This document shows positions 1 through 8,545 of a stretch of DNA of 19,477 nt, one piece after another (the stretch's first letter is position 1; the number at the start of each line of letters is the position of its first letter). The notes beneath the pieces were generated by a model. That model was not told where the DNA came from. It did no database searches and saw only the letters and a list, made by a program, of their open reading frames with translations. A program made the position numbers and the translations under genes. The stretch comes from Chitinophagaceae bacterium (GTDB lineage Bacteria; Bacteroidota; Bacteroidia; Chitinophagales; Chitinophagaceae), in NCBI GenBank assembly GCA_003489485.1, contig DNMB01000065.1, positions 1-19,477 of the forward strand, in the 5' to 3' direction.

Positions 1-500
1 GATCGATTTTGCAGGACAAAAACAATATCTTCAAAATCTTTACTTGTTCTTCCATCAAGATTCCCCCGACCAATAAAGGCTTCTAATTTGCTTGCAAGAA
101 AGTAGGCTGGAGTGAAAATTTTGATATGTTCTTCTCCTAAAGTATGGATCGTGGCATTTTCAAATCCAGACTGATACCATCTGTTGGTAAAGCCAAGTAT
201 GTCACCTTGTGTCGGCATAACATCTACAATTAGTCCATTGACAACATATCTACAAATGACCCCAGAGGTTTGATCATTTACAAAACCCAATTGTCTCAGT
301 CTTTCATCAATCTTGTAGTAATCATTCCGTGCCCAGATTTCAACAACGATGTCTATGTCTTCTGTAGGTCTAATTTCTTCGGATGCTGAATCAGCATATA
401 ATGAAACAGTTGCCCCACCAACAAAAACTACTTTATCCCTCAGTTCTCCTAAGGCATTGTTTACAGCTTTGATCCTTGTAATGTTGATATGGTGACTCAT
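1..500 (-). CDS. AbiEii-like nucleotidyltransferase, partial (3' end beyond window)
   Basis: The reverse strand is open from an ATG at 500 to the window edge, giving about 166 residues. The protein shows the nucleotidyltransferase fold signature: GGAT at residues 28-31, the metal-binding pair in TEDIDIVV (Asp48, Asp50) and a third candidate Asp93 in LIVDVMP. Further on, KLEAFIGRG and KDFEDI (about 138-160) match the C-terminal motif common in AbiEii/MenT-type nucleotidyltransferase toxins. Its ATG overlaps the stop of the upstream HTH gene (ATGA, 497-500), so the two are translationally coupled. In known AbiE systems the AbiEii partner is the toxin, which modifies tRNA or another acceptor; that role here is inferred. 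It could also be a housekeeping or antibiotic-modifying nucleotidyltransferase. The base composition is more AT-rich than the core genes downstream. The family call is fairly secure; the toxin role is not. Confidence 0.75.
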   Translation of the reverse strand, partial: MSHHINITRIKAVNNALGELRDKVVFVGGATVSLYADSASEEIRPTEDIDIVVEIWARNDYYKIDERLRQLGFVNDQTSGVICRYVVNGLIVDVMPTQGDILGFTNRWYQSGFENATIHTLGEEHIKIFTPAYFLASKLEAFIGRGNLDGRTSKDFEDIVFVLQNR

Positions 501-1012
501 TGATCTAATACTTTCTTCAGTTGTTGCAATGCAATATTTTTTTCCCTAGTTTTTCCAACTCTTAAAATCTCAATCAATGATAAGACTTCATAAAGTCCAG
601 GATCCTCTCTGATTGCCCTGACTTGGGTATTAAAAAGAGGTTCTATTGTTTGGCCTATTTCTGTTCCGTTAATATCCGGCCAAACGAATATGCCTTCAGA
701 GACAATTTGTTCTTTGATGTCCGGATGACTATGGGCTGTTGGGATTCCTTTGGTTAACGCACCCGGTTGTATTGGGAAAACATATTGTATTCCATGTTGA
801 AGAAATTCATACAGGGCTTGTTTGTTGACACGCTTTCTATTATGATCAATCAGCCCTGCTAATTTACTTCTGTTCAAGGAAGCATTCACTTCAGCACCGC
901 TAATACACAGACTCCGTGCAAGGTCCTGGTATTGCCATTCATTTTTACCAAGCAAAACTATCTTTAATAAAATAGCGACATCCTGCGGCCGCATGCCATT
1001 ATGCTTTCTCAT
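497..1012 (-). CDS. Winged-helix (HTH) protein, putative antitoxin or autorepressor of the nucleotidyltransferase
   Basis: From the ATG at 1012 the protein has 171 residues. An ATG at 1063 in the same frame would add 17 hydrophobic residues and run through a palindrome that looks like an operator, so the shorter start is preferred; ATG at 994 (MRPQDV) is also possible. Residues 8-60 look like a winged helix: MRPQDVAILLKIVLLG, then a helix-turn-helix around QDLARSLCISGAEVNASL (29-46) and a wing near LIDHNRKRVN. The C-terminal half is not recognised; it may bind the partner protein. The gene lies directly upstream of and overlaps the AbiEii-like nucleotidyltransferase, the same order as AbiEi (HTH antitoxin) and AbiEii. 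At 171 residues it is shorter than typical AbiEi and may be a separate antitoxin family. A regulatory role is inferred from the fold and the operator. Confidence 0.7.
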   Translation of the reverse strand: MRKHNGMRPQDVAILLKIVLLGKNEWQYQDLARSLCISGAEVNASLNRSKLAGLIDHNRKRVNKQALYEFLQHGIQYVFPIQPGALTKGIPTAHSHPDIKEQIVSEGIFVWPDINGTEIGQTIEPLFNTQVRAIREDPGLYEVLSLIEILRVGKTREKNIALQQLKKVLDQ

Positions 1013-1016
1013 GGTG

Positions 1017-1024
1017 TAAAGATA
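1017..1024 (-). promoter_or_regulatory. Candidate -7 box of the HTH-nucleotidyltransferase module
   Basis: TATCTTTA on the reverse strand is one base from the Bacteroidota consensus TAnnTTTG, with TTTG 17 bases upstream. It ends only 4 bases before the ATG at 1012, so the transcript would have almost no leader if this start is right. The same spacing is seen at ispH. Confidence 0.35.
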
Positions 1025-1037
1025 AGCTAATTTGCAA

Positions 1038-1052
1038 TTCGCAAAATGCGAA
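1038..1052. promoter_or_regulatory. Palindromic operator candidate overlapping the -33 box
   Basis: A perfect inverted repeat, TTCGCA-AAA-TGCGAA, lies 26 bases upstream of the HTH gene start. Read leftward, its centre carries TTTG, followed 17 bases later by TATCTTTA (1024-1017), which matches 7 of 8 positions of the Bacteroidota -7 box TAnnTTTG. The palindrome would therefore cover the -33 element of the module's own promoter, the right place for autorepression by the HTH protein. The repeat is seen; its function is inferred. Confidence 0.5.
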
Positions 1053-1317
1053 ATAAAAATCAATTACATTTCCATATAAAATGTTATTAATCAATGCTTG
1101 AGACTTATTATTGACCTAAAGGAGATCACTTAGTTGTTGTGATGTGAATTTTAACTACAATTCAAAAACGCGATATTTTGACTAATATTCATTTTAAATG
1201 AGTCAAATTTCTCCATTTCTAAATTCAGAAATTATAGTCTGAGAAGCCCTCTTTCATAAGTAAGCACATCATTTAAATCCTGAAACAATTGATTCGAATT
1301 CACCCCTTTTGGTCTAC
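1053..1317. other. AT-rich intergenic stretch without a recognised gene
   Basis: No convincing reading frame, RNA gene or repeat was found here on either strand. The composition is strongly AT-rich, like the module to its left and unlike the core genes to its right. Confidence 0.5.
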
Positions 1318-1350
1318 AAAGCCTTGAAGCGTTGCTGCTAGGCTTTTTTT
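1318..1350 (+). terminator. Orphan intrinsic terminator-like hairpin
   Basis: AAAGCCT (1318-1324) pairs with AGGCTTT (1340-1346) across a 15-base loop and is followed by more Ts to 1350. It points rightward, yet no rightward gene is seen upstream of it, so it may be the remains of a deleted transcription unit or may end a small RNA. Confidence 0.5.
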
Positions 1351-1361
1351 AATTGCGAAGA

Positions 1362-1388
1362 GGTTTCGAAAGCTTGCTTTCGTAAACC
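1362..1388. repeat. Hairpin with CUUG tetraloop
   Basis: GGTTT plus CGAAAG (1362-1372) pairs with CTTTCG plus AAACC (1377-1388), with one bulged T at 1383 and a CTTG tetraloop closed by G-C, a loop known to be unusually stable. It lies between the orphan terminator and the katG promoter. Function unknown. Confidence 0.55.
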
Positions 1389-1409
1389 GATGAGCATTAA
1401 AAAAGCCGT

Positions 1410-1427
1410 GCACCGCGTATGCGGTGC
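1410..1427. repeat. GC-rich perfect hairpin upstream of katG
   Basis: GCACCGC (1410-1416) and GCGGTGC (1421-1427) form a perfect 7-bp stem around the loop GTAT. A-rich sequence precedes it (1399-1404) and a short T run follows (1434-1438), so it could be a weak terminator insulating katG. It is an alternative candidate for a regulator site. Confidence 0.5.
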
Positions 1428-1457
1428 GAATGATTTTTGTCATGGAAGACAAGATGA

Positions 1458-3749
<2,292 letters not shown>

Positions 3750-3804
3750 TAATTTGTTGCATTGACCGCTATCAGCGCCTCGTAAGCCGTCGTCATGGCT
3801 GCGG

Positions 3805-3835
3805 GTTTGAGCATCAGGTACCTTCATGCTCAAAC
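3805..3835. repeat. Perfect 10-bp inverted repeat between convergent genes
   Basis: GTTTGAGCAT (3805-3814) and ATGCTCAAAC (3826-3835) are perfectly complementary, and the loop holds the palindrome AGGTACCT. It lies 55 bases after katG. There is no T tract on the exit side of either strand, so it is not a standard intrinsic terminator, though it could block exonucleases or polymerase. The core TTGAGCAT recurs at 3879-3886. Confidence 0.6.
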
Positions 3836-3895
3836 AAAAAACATGGCCATGCCCGCGGCAACATTAAGGGGAGAGGAGTTGAGCATTTTACGTTC

Positions 3896-4375
3896 TCAAA
3901 AAGGAAGCACGTGCATCTCCATTATTGTTCCGCTGGCCAAAGCCGGTTGTCGAACCAGTTCACGAAGCGAATGCGGCAATTGATCGAGAATATCTCGCAT
4001 TTCTCCAGGCGAGACATACTCATACAAGGCTAGAAAAACGGCTTGTACGGCTCGCAGGGCATGAGCGTTATTTCCAAAATCATATCCCGACAAGTTGCCA
4101 TCCGCCTCCCGGATGGCTTGCAAAAACTCATCGAGGTGTCTCATTCGCTGTGGTTGGGCATCGTACTTCCACCCTTCAACATAGATCCCCTTAATGGCCA
4201 TCGGTAATTGCGCCATCAACTGAAACGACTCCTCGAGAGACAAACGGTTTCGAAGCGCGTGCAAGACAGCTCGTACAATGCGGCTTGCCTTATCTCTTGG
4301 CACCTCTAGCTCGAGCGCAACAAATCGCATGAACTCATTTCCCTTTAACGCATACTTATCAAAATCAATGACCAT
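3896..4375 (-). CDS. DUF2267 family protein
   Basis: This 159-residue protein of unknown function belongs to the DUF2267 family, recognised from its opening (DFDKYALKGNEFMRFVALELEVP), the RIVRAVLHALRNRLSLEESFQLMAQLP segment and the later RAVQAVFLALYEYVSPGEMRDILDQLP segment. These two helical segments (about 20-65 and 105-145) look like two copies of one unit, as is usual in the family. No signal peptide or membrane segment is seen, so it is probably cytoplasmic. It converges with katG and diverges from the small outer-membrane protein gene. DUF2267 genes are often found among stress-response genes, and the katG neighbour fits, but no biochemical role can be assigned. The start is the only reasonable ATG; no perfect promoter box was found in the 144-base gap upstream. 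Confidence 0.85.
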   Translation of the reverse strand: MVIDFDKYALKGNEFMRFVALELEVPRDKASRIVRAVLHALRNRLSLEESFQLMAQLPMAIKGIYVEGWKYDAQPQRMRHLDEFLQAIREADGNLSGYDFGNNAHALRAVQAVFLALYEYVSPGEMRDILDQLPHSLRELVRQPALASGTIMEMHVLPF

Positions 4376-4534
4376 GGTAAATTATTTAATTTATGAATAG
4401 GGATGAAGTTGTTCAAAAAGCATCTACAAAAGCAATGATGAGTATCAGGAAAATTGTGAGTACAGTCATTTAGTTAGAAAGATCCTGAGCCGTTATTTGT
4501 GATTGTAAAAAAATAAAAGATGACACCGAAAAAC

Positions 4535-5212
4535 ATGATTATGAAAAAAATTGTACTCGTCCTACTTCCCTTTTTTGTTCTGACTCAAACCAACGCGCAA
4601 GACGAAACGGACAAACAGACACAGACTAAAAAGAGTTATCTATCCTTACAACTGGGCCCCTCGTTGTCTACGGGAGACTTTGCCAGAAAAGACATTGACA
4701 ATGATGAGGCAGGGTTTGCCAAAACAGGACTCGCCCTTGACCTGAACTATATTTATCAGTTTAACGAGAATGTCGGGCTCGCGGCCAGTGCTTTCTTCAA
4801 TATCAATAGCCTGGCTATTAAAAAGATCAGAGAGCTCACCGGCGTAAGTACGCTGAAAACAGACCATTGGCAGTCCATTGGGCTGGCCGTTGGCCCGGCA
4901 TTTTCGTATCCGTTCAGCGATAAGGTAAGAGCCGACCTGAGGATAATGGGCGGTATTGCATCGGCCAATTCGCCCGATGTTAGGACAAATGGATTTTTAC
5001 TAGCCGACGAGGACTGGGTAGCGGCGGCTTTATTTCAAACAGGCTGCGGCATTCGGGTCGACCTAGGCAAAAATGCATTTTTTGCAAGTAACCTCGATTT
5101 TCGATACATCAATCCTCGCTTTGAGATCACACTAAGCAGCGGCGGACAAGAGATCAGAAGGCAACAACTATCTACCCTTAATTTAACCTGCGGGGTCGGG
5201 GTACGATTCTAA
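4535..5212 (+). CDS. Small outer-membrane beta-barrel protein
   Basis: The 225-residue product begins with a signal peptide (MIMKKIVLVLLPFFVLTQTNAQ, predicted cut after NAQ) and continues as alternating amphipathic strands: YLSLQLGPSLSTGDF, GLALDLNYIYQF, VGLAASAFFNIN, SIGLAVGPAFSYPF, VRADLRIMGG, and the end LNLTCGVGVRF, which closes with an aromatic residue as outer-membrane barrels do. About eight to ten strands are expected, so it resembles OmpW/OmpX-like or porin-family (PorT-like) barrels of Bacteroidota, but no named family is clear. ATG at 4535 or 4541 both give a proper signal peptide; the ATG at 4520 would add a less typical MTPKN. No ligand can be inferred. The TerC-family gene follows 66 bases later with its own likely promoter. 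Confidence 0.75.
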   Translation: MIMKKIVLVLLPFFVLTQTNAQDETDKQTQTKKSYLSLQLGPSLSTGDFARKDIDNDEAGFAKTGLALDLNYIYQFNENVGLAASAFFNINSLAIKKIRELTGVSTLKTDHWQSIGLAVGPAFSYPFSDKVRADLRIMGGIASANSPDVRTNGFLLADEDWVAAALFQTGCGIRVDLGKNAFFASNLDFRYINPRFEITLSSGGQEIRRQQLSTLNLTCGVGVRF

Positions 5213-5251
5213 ACAGTACGCTCGTCGTTTCGGCACTTAAAAAAATGCATG

Positions 5252-5259
5252 TAATTTTA
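5252..5259 (+). promoter_or_regulatory. Candidate -7 box for the TerC-family gene
   Basis: TAATTTTA matches 7 of 8 positions of TAnnTTTG and ends right where the palindrome at 5260-5276 begins, 19 bases before the ATG. Transcription would then start inside the palindrome. Confidence 0.3.
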
Positions 5260-5276
5260 CCGGAAATCGTTTCCGG
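5260..5276. promoter_or_regulatory. Palindrome between promoter and start codon of the TerC-family gene
   Basis: CCGGAAA-TCG-TTTCCGG is a perfect 7-bp inverted repeat ending two bases before the ATG at 5279. As DNA it could be an operator at the transcription start; as RNA its hairpin would cover the ribosome entry site. Either would repress expression. The repeat is certain, the role is inferred. Confidence 0.5.
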
Positions 5277-5278
5277 AC

Positions 5279-5980
5279 ATGCTAGACTCACTGGTTCCAC
5301 TTATCTCGCTGATCGCCTTAGAGGTTATCCTAGGAATAGATAATATCATCTTTATCTCGATACTGGCCGACAAGCTCCCGGAAGCCCAACGTAACAGGTT
5401 GCGCTACTGGGGGCTTTCGCTGGCCATGGTCATGCGGTTGGTCTTGCTCGCCTTTATTGCCTGGATCTTGAAGTTAGACAAGGAGCTCTTTCGCTTTCAA
5501 GACATTTCCTTTAGTGGCAAATCGATCATTTTGATCGTAGGAGGATTGTTCCTAATTTATAAAAGCACCCGAGAGATCTACCACAAAACCGAATTGGCGA
5601 ACACTGCGCACTCCTCGCAAAAAGCGACCGGAGGATTCTCACGCCTGCTCGGCGAGGTCATCTTACTGGACCTTGTCTTTTCTATTGACTCCATTATTAC
5701 GGCCGTAGGAATGGTGCAAGAGCTTTGGGTCATGTATACGGCGGTCGTTGTTACAGTACTGATTATGCTGGTGGCATCTGCCCCGATCAGCTCCTTTATA
5801 CAAAAACACCCCTCTTTTAAGATATTAGCCCTTTGCTTTTTGCTAATGATAGGCGTAGCCCTGTTGGCGGATGGACTTGGATTCCATATACCAAAGGGAT
5901 ATATCTACTTCTCGATGGCCTTTGCCTTCTTGGTGGACTTTATTCAGATGAAGACGATCAAGGCCCCCGCCAACCAATAA
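5279..5980 (+). CDS. TerC-family integral membrane protein
   Basis: The 233-residue protein has about seven hydrophobic membrane segments (roughly 3-29, 44-64, 81-98, 123-145, 150-172, 180-198, 207-223). It shows the two signature acidic motifs of the TerC family, LGIDNIIF at 18-25 in the first helix and FSIDSIITA at 134-142 in the fourth. Family members are implicated in manganese or other metal export, membrane-protein metallation during secretion, and tellurite resistance; which applies here cannot be read from sequence. There is no CBS or transporter-associated domain at the C terminus, so it is the short form. It seems to be transcribed alone and ends 6 bases before der, which comes from the other strand. 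The only regulatory sign is the palindrome at its start. The leader is too short for a manganese riboswitch. Confidence 0.9.
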   Translation: MLDSLVPLISLIALEVILGIDNIIFISILADKLPEAQRNRLRYWGLSLAMVMRLVLLAFIAWILKLDKELFRFQDISFSGKSIILIVGGLFLIYKSTREIYHKTELANTAHSSQKATGGFSRLLGEVILLDLVFSIDSIITAVGMVQELWVMYTAVVVTVLIMLVASAPISSFIQKHPSFKILALCFLLMIGVALLADGLGFHIPKGYIYFSMAFAFLVDFIQMKTIKAPANQ

Positions 5981-5996
5981 GAGAGCTTATTTTTTT
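5976..5996 (+). terminator. AT-rich terminator hairpin after the TerC-family gene
   Basis: AATAAG (5976-5981) pairs with CTTATT (5986-5991) around the loop AGAG and is followed by five Ts. It overlaps the stop codons of both convergent genes. The stem is short and AT-rich, so it is probably weak. Confidence 0.45.
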
Positions 5997-7300
5997 CTAA
6001 AGTAGATACGAAGTGGTACTCCGGTGAACTCAAATTGCTCGCGCAACTGATTCTCCAAATAGTTCCGATAAGGTGTTTTGACATCGTCCGGAAAATTACA
6101 GAAGAAGGCAAAAGAAGGCGTTACCGTGGGAAGCTGTGTAATGAACTTGATCTTAATAGGATGCCCTCTTACTACAGGAGGATGATACGCCTCGATGGCT
6201 TTCCCGATCACATCATTAAGCTTTGAGGTATTGACCCTGCGCTTTCGATTCTCATATACTTGCAGGGCCGTTTCGATCGCCTTGAAAATACGGGTCTTCT
6301 CGAGCGCCGAGATAAAGAGAATGGGCACATCACTGAAGGGCGCAAGCCTCTTTTTTAAATCCTTTTCGTACGTGATGGCCGTATTGGTTTGCTTAGCGAC
6401 CAGATCCCATTTATTGACGAGCACGACCACCCCTTTTCCTTTTCTTGCCGCCAGACTGAAAATAGAAAGATCTTGTGCGGTGATCCCTTTTTCTGCATCG
6501 AGCAACAACAAACACACATCGGCCTCGTCCATGGCCTTGATGGCGCGGATCACAGAGTAGAATTCCAGATCCTCGTGCACTTTGGATTTGCGGCGTATAC
6601 CTGCGGTATCGATGAGTACAAATTCCTTTTGAAAGAGATTGTAATGCGTATGGATCGTATCGCGTGTGGTACCGGCCACGTCACTTACAATGGTGCGTTC
6701 CTGTCCAATCAAGGCGTTCAATAAAGAGGACTTTCCGGTGTTAGGCTGTCCGATGATGGCAAATTTTGGCAGGGCAGCCATCTCCTCGTTTTGGGCAGCG
6801 GCATCATCGGTAATCAATGCTGCGATCGCATCAAGAAGCTCTCCGGTACCGCTTCCGCTCGCTGCCGCGATGAAGAATACAGGCTCCATACCCAGCGAAT
6901 AAAACTCGGAGGCTTCTAACATACGATCATTGTTGTCGACCTTATTGACGGTCAAAAAGACAGGCTTGGTACTTTTTCTGAGCACTGCCGCCATAGCATC
7001 ATCCAGATCGGTGAGCCCGGTGGCAGCATCCACCAAAAAAATAATCGCCTGCGCCTCTTCGACCGCTACCATGACCTGCTTGGCAATCTCCTTTTCGAAC
7101 ATATCCTCACTGCCATGCACAAAACCACCGGTATCGATCACATTGAAGGTCTTGCCATTCCAATCGGCCACGCCGTACTGTCTGTCTCGTGTAACGCCGC
7201 TTACATCATCCACAATAGCCTTTCGCTGCTCAAGCAAGCGATTGAACAACGTACTTTTTCCGACATTGGGTCTTCCTACTATTGCTACCGTAAACGACAT
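5987..7300 (-). CDS. der: Ribosome biogenesis GTPase Der (EngA)
   Basis: Der is a tandem-GTPase needed for maturation of the 50S ribosomal subunit. The 437-residue length is typical. The first G domain shows GRPNVGKST (9-17), TRDRQY (38-42), DTGG (57-60) and NKVD (119-122). The second shows GQPNTGKSS (184-192), TTRDT (211-215), DTAG (231-234) and NKWD (296-299). Residues from about 350 to the end form the KH-like RNA-binding domain, ending in GVPLRIYFRKK. It lies 12 bases downstream of era in the same direction, so the two GTPases that act on the large and small subunits are probably made from one transcript. No promoter is visible between them. The gene converges with the TerC-family gene. 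The call is secure. Confidence 0.98.
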   Translation of the reverse strand: MSFTVAIVGRPNVGKSTLFNRLLEQRKAIVDDVSGVTRDRQYGVADWNGKTFNVIDTGGFVHGSEDMFEKEIAKQVMVAVEEAQAIIFLVDAATGLTDLDDAMAAVLRKSTKPVFLTVNKVDNNDRMLEASEFYSLGMEPVFFIAAASGSGTGELLDAIAALITDDAAAQNEEMAALPKFAIIGQPNTGKSSLLNALIGQERTIVSDVAGTTRDTIHTHYNLFQKEFVLIDTAGIRRKSKVHEDLEFYSVIRAIKAMDEADVCLLLLDAEKGITAQDLSIFSLAARKGKGVVVLVNKWDLVAKQTNTAITYEKDLKKRLAPFSDVPILFISALEKTRIFKAIETALQVYENRKRRVNTSKLNDVIGKAIEAYHPPVVRGHPIKIKFITQLPTVTPSFAFFCNFPDDVKTPYRNYLENQLREQFEFTGVPLRIYFRKK

Positions 7301-7312
7301 GGTCTGTTTGTT

Positions 7313-8179
7313 TTAATAACCGTACTCTTTCAAATAAAGCTCATTGTCGCGCCATTTGGGCTTGACCTTAACAAAGAGTTCAAGATATACTTTTTGTCCT
7401 ATGAAAGATTCAATGCTTTTTCGGGCCGCAGTGCCGATCTTCTTGATCATGGAGCCTCCCTGGCCTATCAAAATTACTTTTTGCGTTTCTCGCTGCACGA
7501 CAATATCGGCGGTAATGCGACACAACTCGGTCTTTTCTTGATAATCCCGAATGGTGACCGCGGTATGATAGGGCAATTCATCTTGGGTCAACTCATACAG
7601 GGTCTCCCGAATCAGCTCGCCAACGAAAAAACGAGTTTGCAGATCACTGATATCCTCTTTATCGAAAAACGGTGCCGCCTCGGGTAAATACTTCAGCATT
7701 GCATTGATCAGCTTTTTTCTGGGAATGCCCGACTGCGCAGAGAGCGGCATGACCTCGCGGGCATAAGAGGCGGCCGAGAAAAAAGCTACCCCTTCTTCCA
7801 ATTTCTCTTTTGTCAACAGATCGATCTTATTAAAAAGCACTATAGCCGGTACCGTTAGCTTGAGTGATTCAAAAATTTCGTGGGCCTTTTGCCAATCGTC
7901 TTTTCCATCGACCAACAATAAGGCCAGATCGGCATCTTCGAGTGCGCCGCGCACGGCCTCCATCATCTTCTCGTGTAACTTATATTTTGGAGTAATGATG
8001 CCCGGTGTGTCCGAAAAAACCACTTGATACTGATCGGTGGTCAAGATACCTTTTATACGGTGTCGGGTCGTTTGTACCTTAGGAGACACAATAGCCAGCT
8101 TCTCTTCCATCAAGGCGTTGAGGAGTGTGCTTTTGCCTGCATTGGGCAATCCAAAAATATTTACAAATCCTGCCTTCAT
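7313..8179 (-). CDS. era: GTPase Era
   Basis: Era binds 16S rRNA near its 3' end and helps assemble the 30S subunit. From the ATG at 8179 it has 288 residues, close to the usual 290-300. The G domain has GLPNAGKST (10-18), TTRHRI (37-42), DTPG (57-60) and NKID (117-120). The C-terminal KH domain (about 195-288) has the GQGGSMIKKIGTAARKSIE loop that holds RNA, then VKVKPKWRDNE. An in-frame start at 8209 would add MERVRLRFLV, which does not fit the family, so 8179 is chosen. It is the first gene of the era-der pair. It lies just downstream of tRNA-fMet and that tRNA's terminator, so it could be transcribed partly by readthrough; no perfect promoter box was found in the 33 bases after the terminator. 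Confidence 0.97.
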   Translation of the reverse strand: MKAGFVNIFGLPNAGKSTLLNALMEEKLAIVSPKVQTTRHRIKGILTTDQYQVVFSDTPGIITPKYKLHEKMMEAVRGALEDADLALLLVDGKDDWQKAHEIFESLKLTVPAIVLFNKIDLLTKEKLEEGVAFFSAASYAREVMPLSAQSGIPRKKLINAMLKYLPEAAPFFDKEDISDLQTRFFVGELIRETLYELTQDELPYHTAVTIRDYQEKTELCRITADIVVQRETQKVILIGQGGSMIKKIGTAARKSIESFIGQKVYLELFVKVKPKWRDNELYLKEYGY

Positions 8180-8211
8180 TACTAAAAAACGCAAGCGAAC
8201 CCTTTCCAATT

Positions 8212-8236
8212 AAAAAGTCCGCCGGGTGAGGCGGAC
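8212..8236 (-). terminator. Intrinsic terminator of the tRNA-fMet gene
   Basis: On the reverse strand GTCCGCC and GGCGGAC form a perfect GC-rich 7-bp stem with a 6-base loop, followed by TTTTT (8216-8212). It lies seven bases after the tRNA end and before era. Confidence 0.85.
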
Positions 8237-8242
8237 CTGCTG

Positions 8243-8314
<72 letters not shown>

Positions 8315-8322
8315 ATATGATG

Positions 8323-8330
8323 CAAAGCTA
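8323..8330 (-). promoter_or_regulatory. tRNA-fMet promoter, -7 box TAGCTTTG
   Basis: TAGCTTTG on the reverse strand is an exact TAnnTTTG match, 8 bases before the tRNA 5' end. That puts the transcription start at or just before the mature tRNA. Confidence 0.55.
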
Positions 8331-8351
8331 CGGTTCTTTTTTGTTTTTTCC

Positions 8352-8359
8352 TAACTTTG
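8352..8359 (+). promoter_or_regulatory. Promoter of the TPP riboswitch transcript, -7 box TAACTTTG
   Basis: TAACTTTG is an exact TAnnTTTG match, 38 bases before the riboswitch P1 stem. It is divergent from the tRNA promoter 21 bases away. Transcription would begin near 8366, just at a small hairpin (GCTAT/ATAGC plus CAAG/CTTG, 8365-8390) that precedes the aptamer. Confidence 0.55.
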
Positions 8360-8396
8360 CAGCGGCTATTCAAGGTAAATGCTTGATAGCTACAAG

Positions 8397-8478
8397 TTTC
8401 CCGGGGTGTTTCCGACTGCGGTCGGTCACTGAGATTAAACCCGTTGAACCTGGTCAGGGTAATGCCTGCGAAGGGAAG
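8397..8478 (+). promoter_or_regulatory. TPP riboswitch (THI element)
   Basis: The thiamine pyrophosphate aptamer is recognised from its conserved blocks: P1 closing strands TTTCCC (8397-8402) and GGGAA (8473-8477), GGGGTG (8403-8408), the variable hairpin CCGAC-TGCG-GTCGG (8412-8425), the pyrimidine-sensing CTGAGA (8429-8434), TGAACCTG (8445-8452) and CAGGGTAATGCCTG (8455-8468) leading to GCGAAGGGAA. It lies on the strand of, and 67 bases before, the TonB-dependent receptor, with no gene between. Downstream TTCC and CTTCC (8492-8501) can compete for the 3' strand of P1, and a T6 run (8520-8525) plus an AT-rich inverted repeat (8521-8536) precede the ATG. The expression platform is therefore present, but whether it stops transcription or translation is not clear. 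TPP binding is expected to reduce receptor synthesis. Confidence 0.95.
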
Positions 8479-8545
8479 GATTCCACAAGTGTTCCTCTTC
8501 CGCGCCGCGTTGCCTCTTGTTTTTTAACCTTAAAAAGTAAAAAAA

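Noticed and set aside
1288-1320. tRNA 3'-end-like sequence (a TTCGAAT loop followed by a TCACC stem strand) before the orphan terminator, possible island attachment site.
   Set aside because: The 5' T-stem strand pairs at only three of five positions, the implied acceptor (CCTTTTG) matches no usual tRNA class, and no direct repeat or integrase is seen.
3805-3835. Intrinsic terminator for katG.
   Set aside because: The stem is strong, but it is followed by As rather than Ts on the katG strand, and no T run follows it on the other strand either.
5213-5278. yybP-ykoY manganese riboswitch before the TerC-family gene.
   Set aside because: Only 66 bases are available and none of the conserved elements is present; just the simple palindrome is seen.
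7115-7687. 190-residue rightward reading frame spanning the era-der junction.
   Set aside because: It is antisense to two conserved GTPases and shows no domain or start signal.
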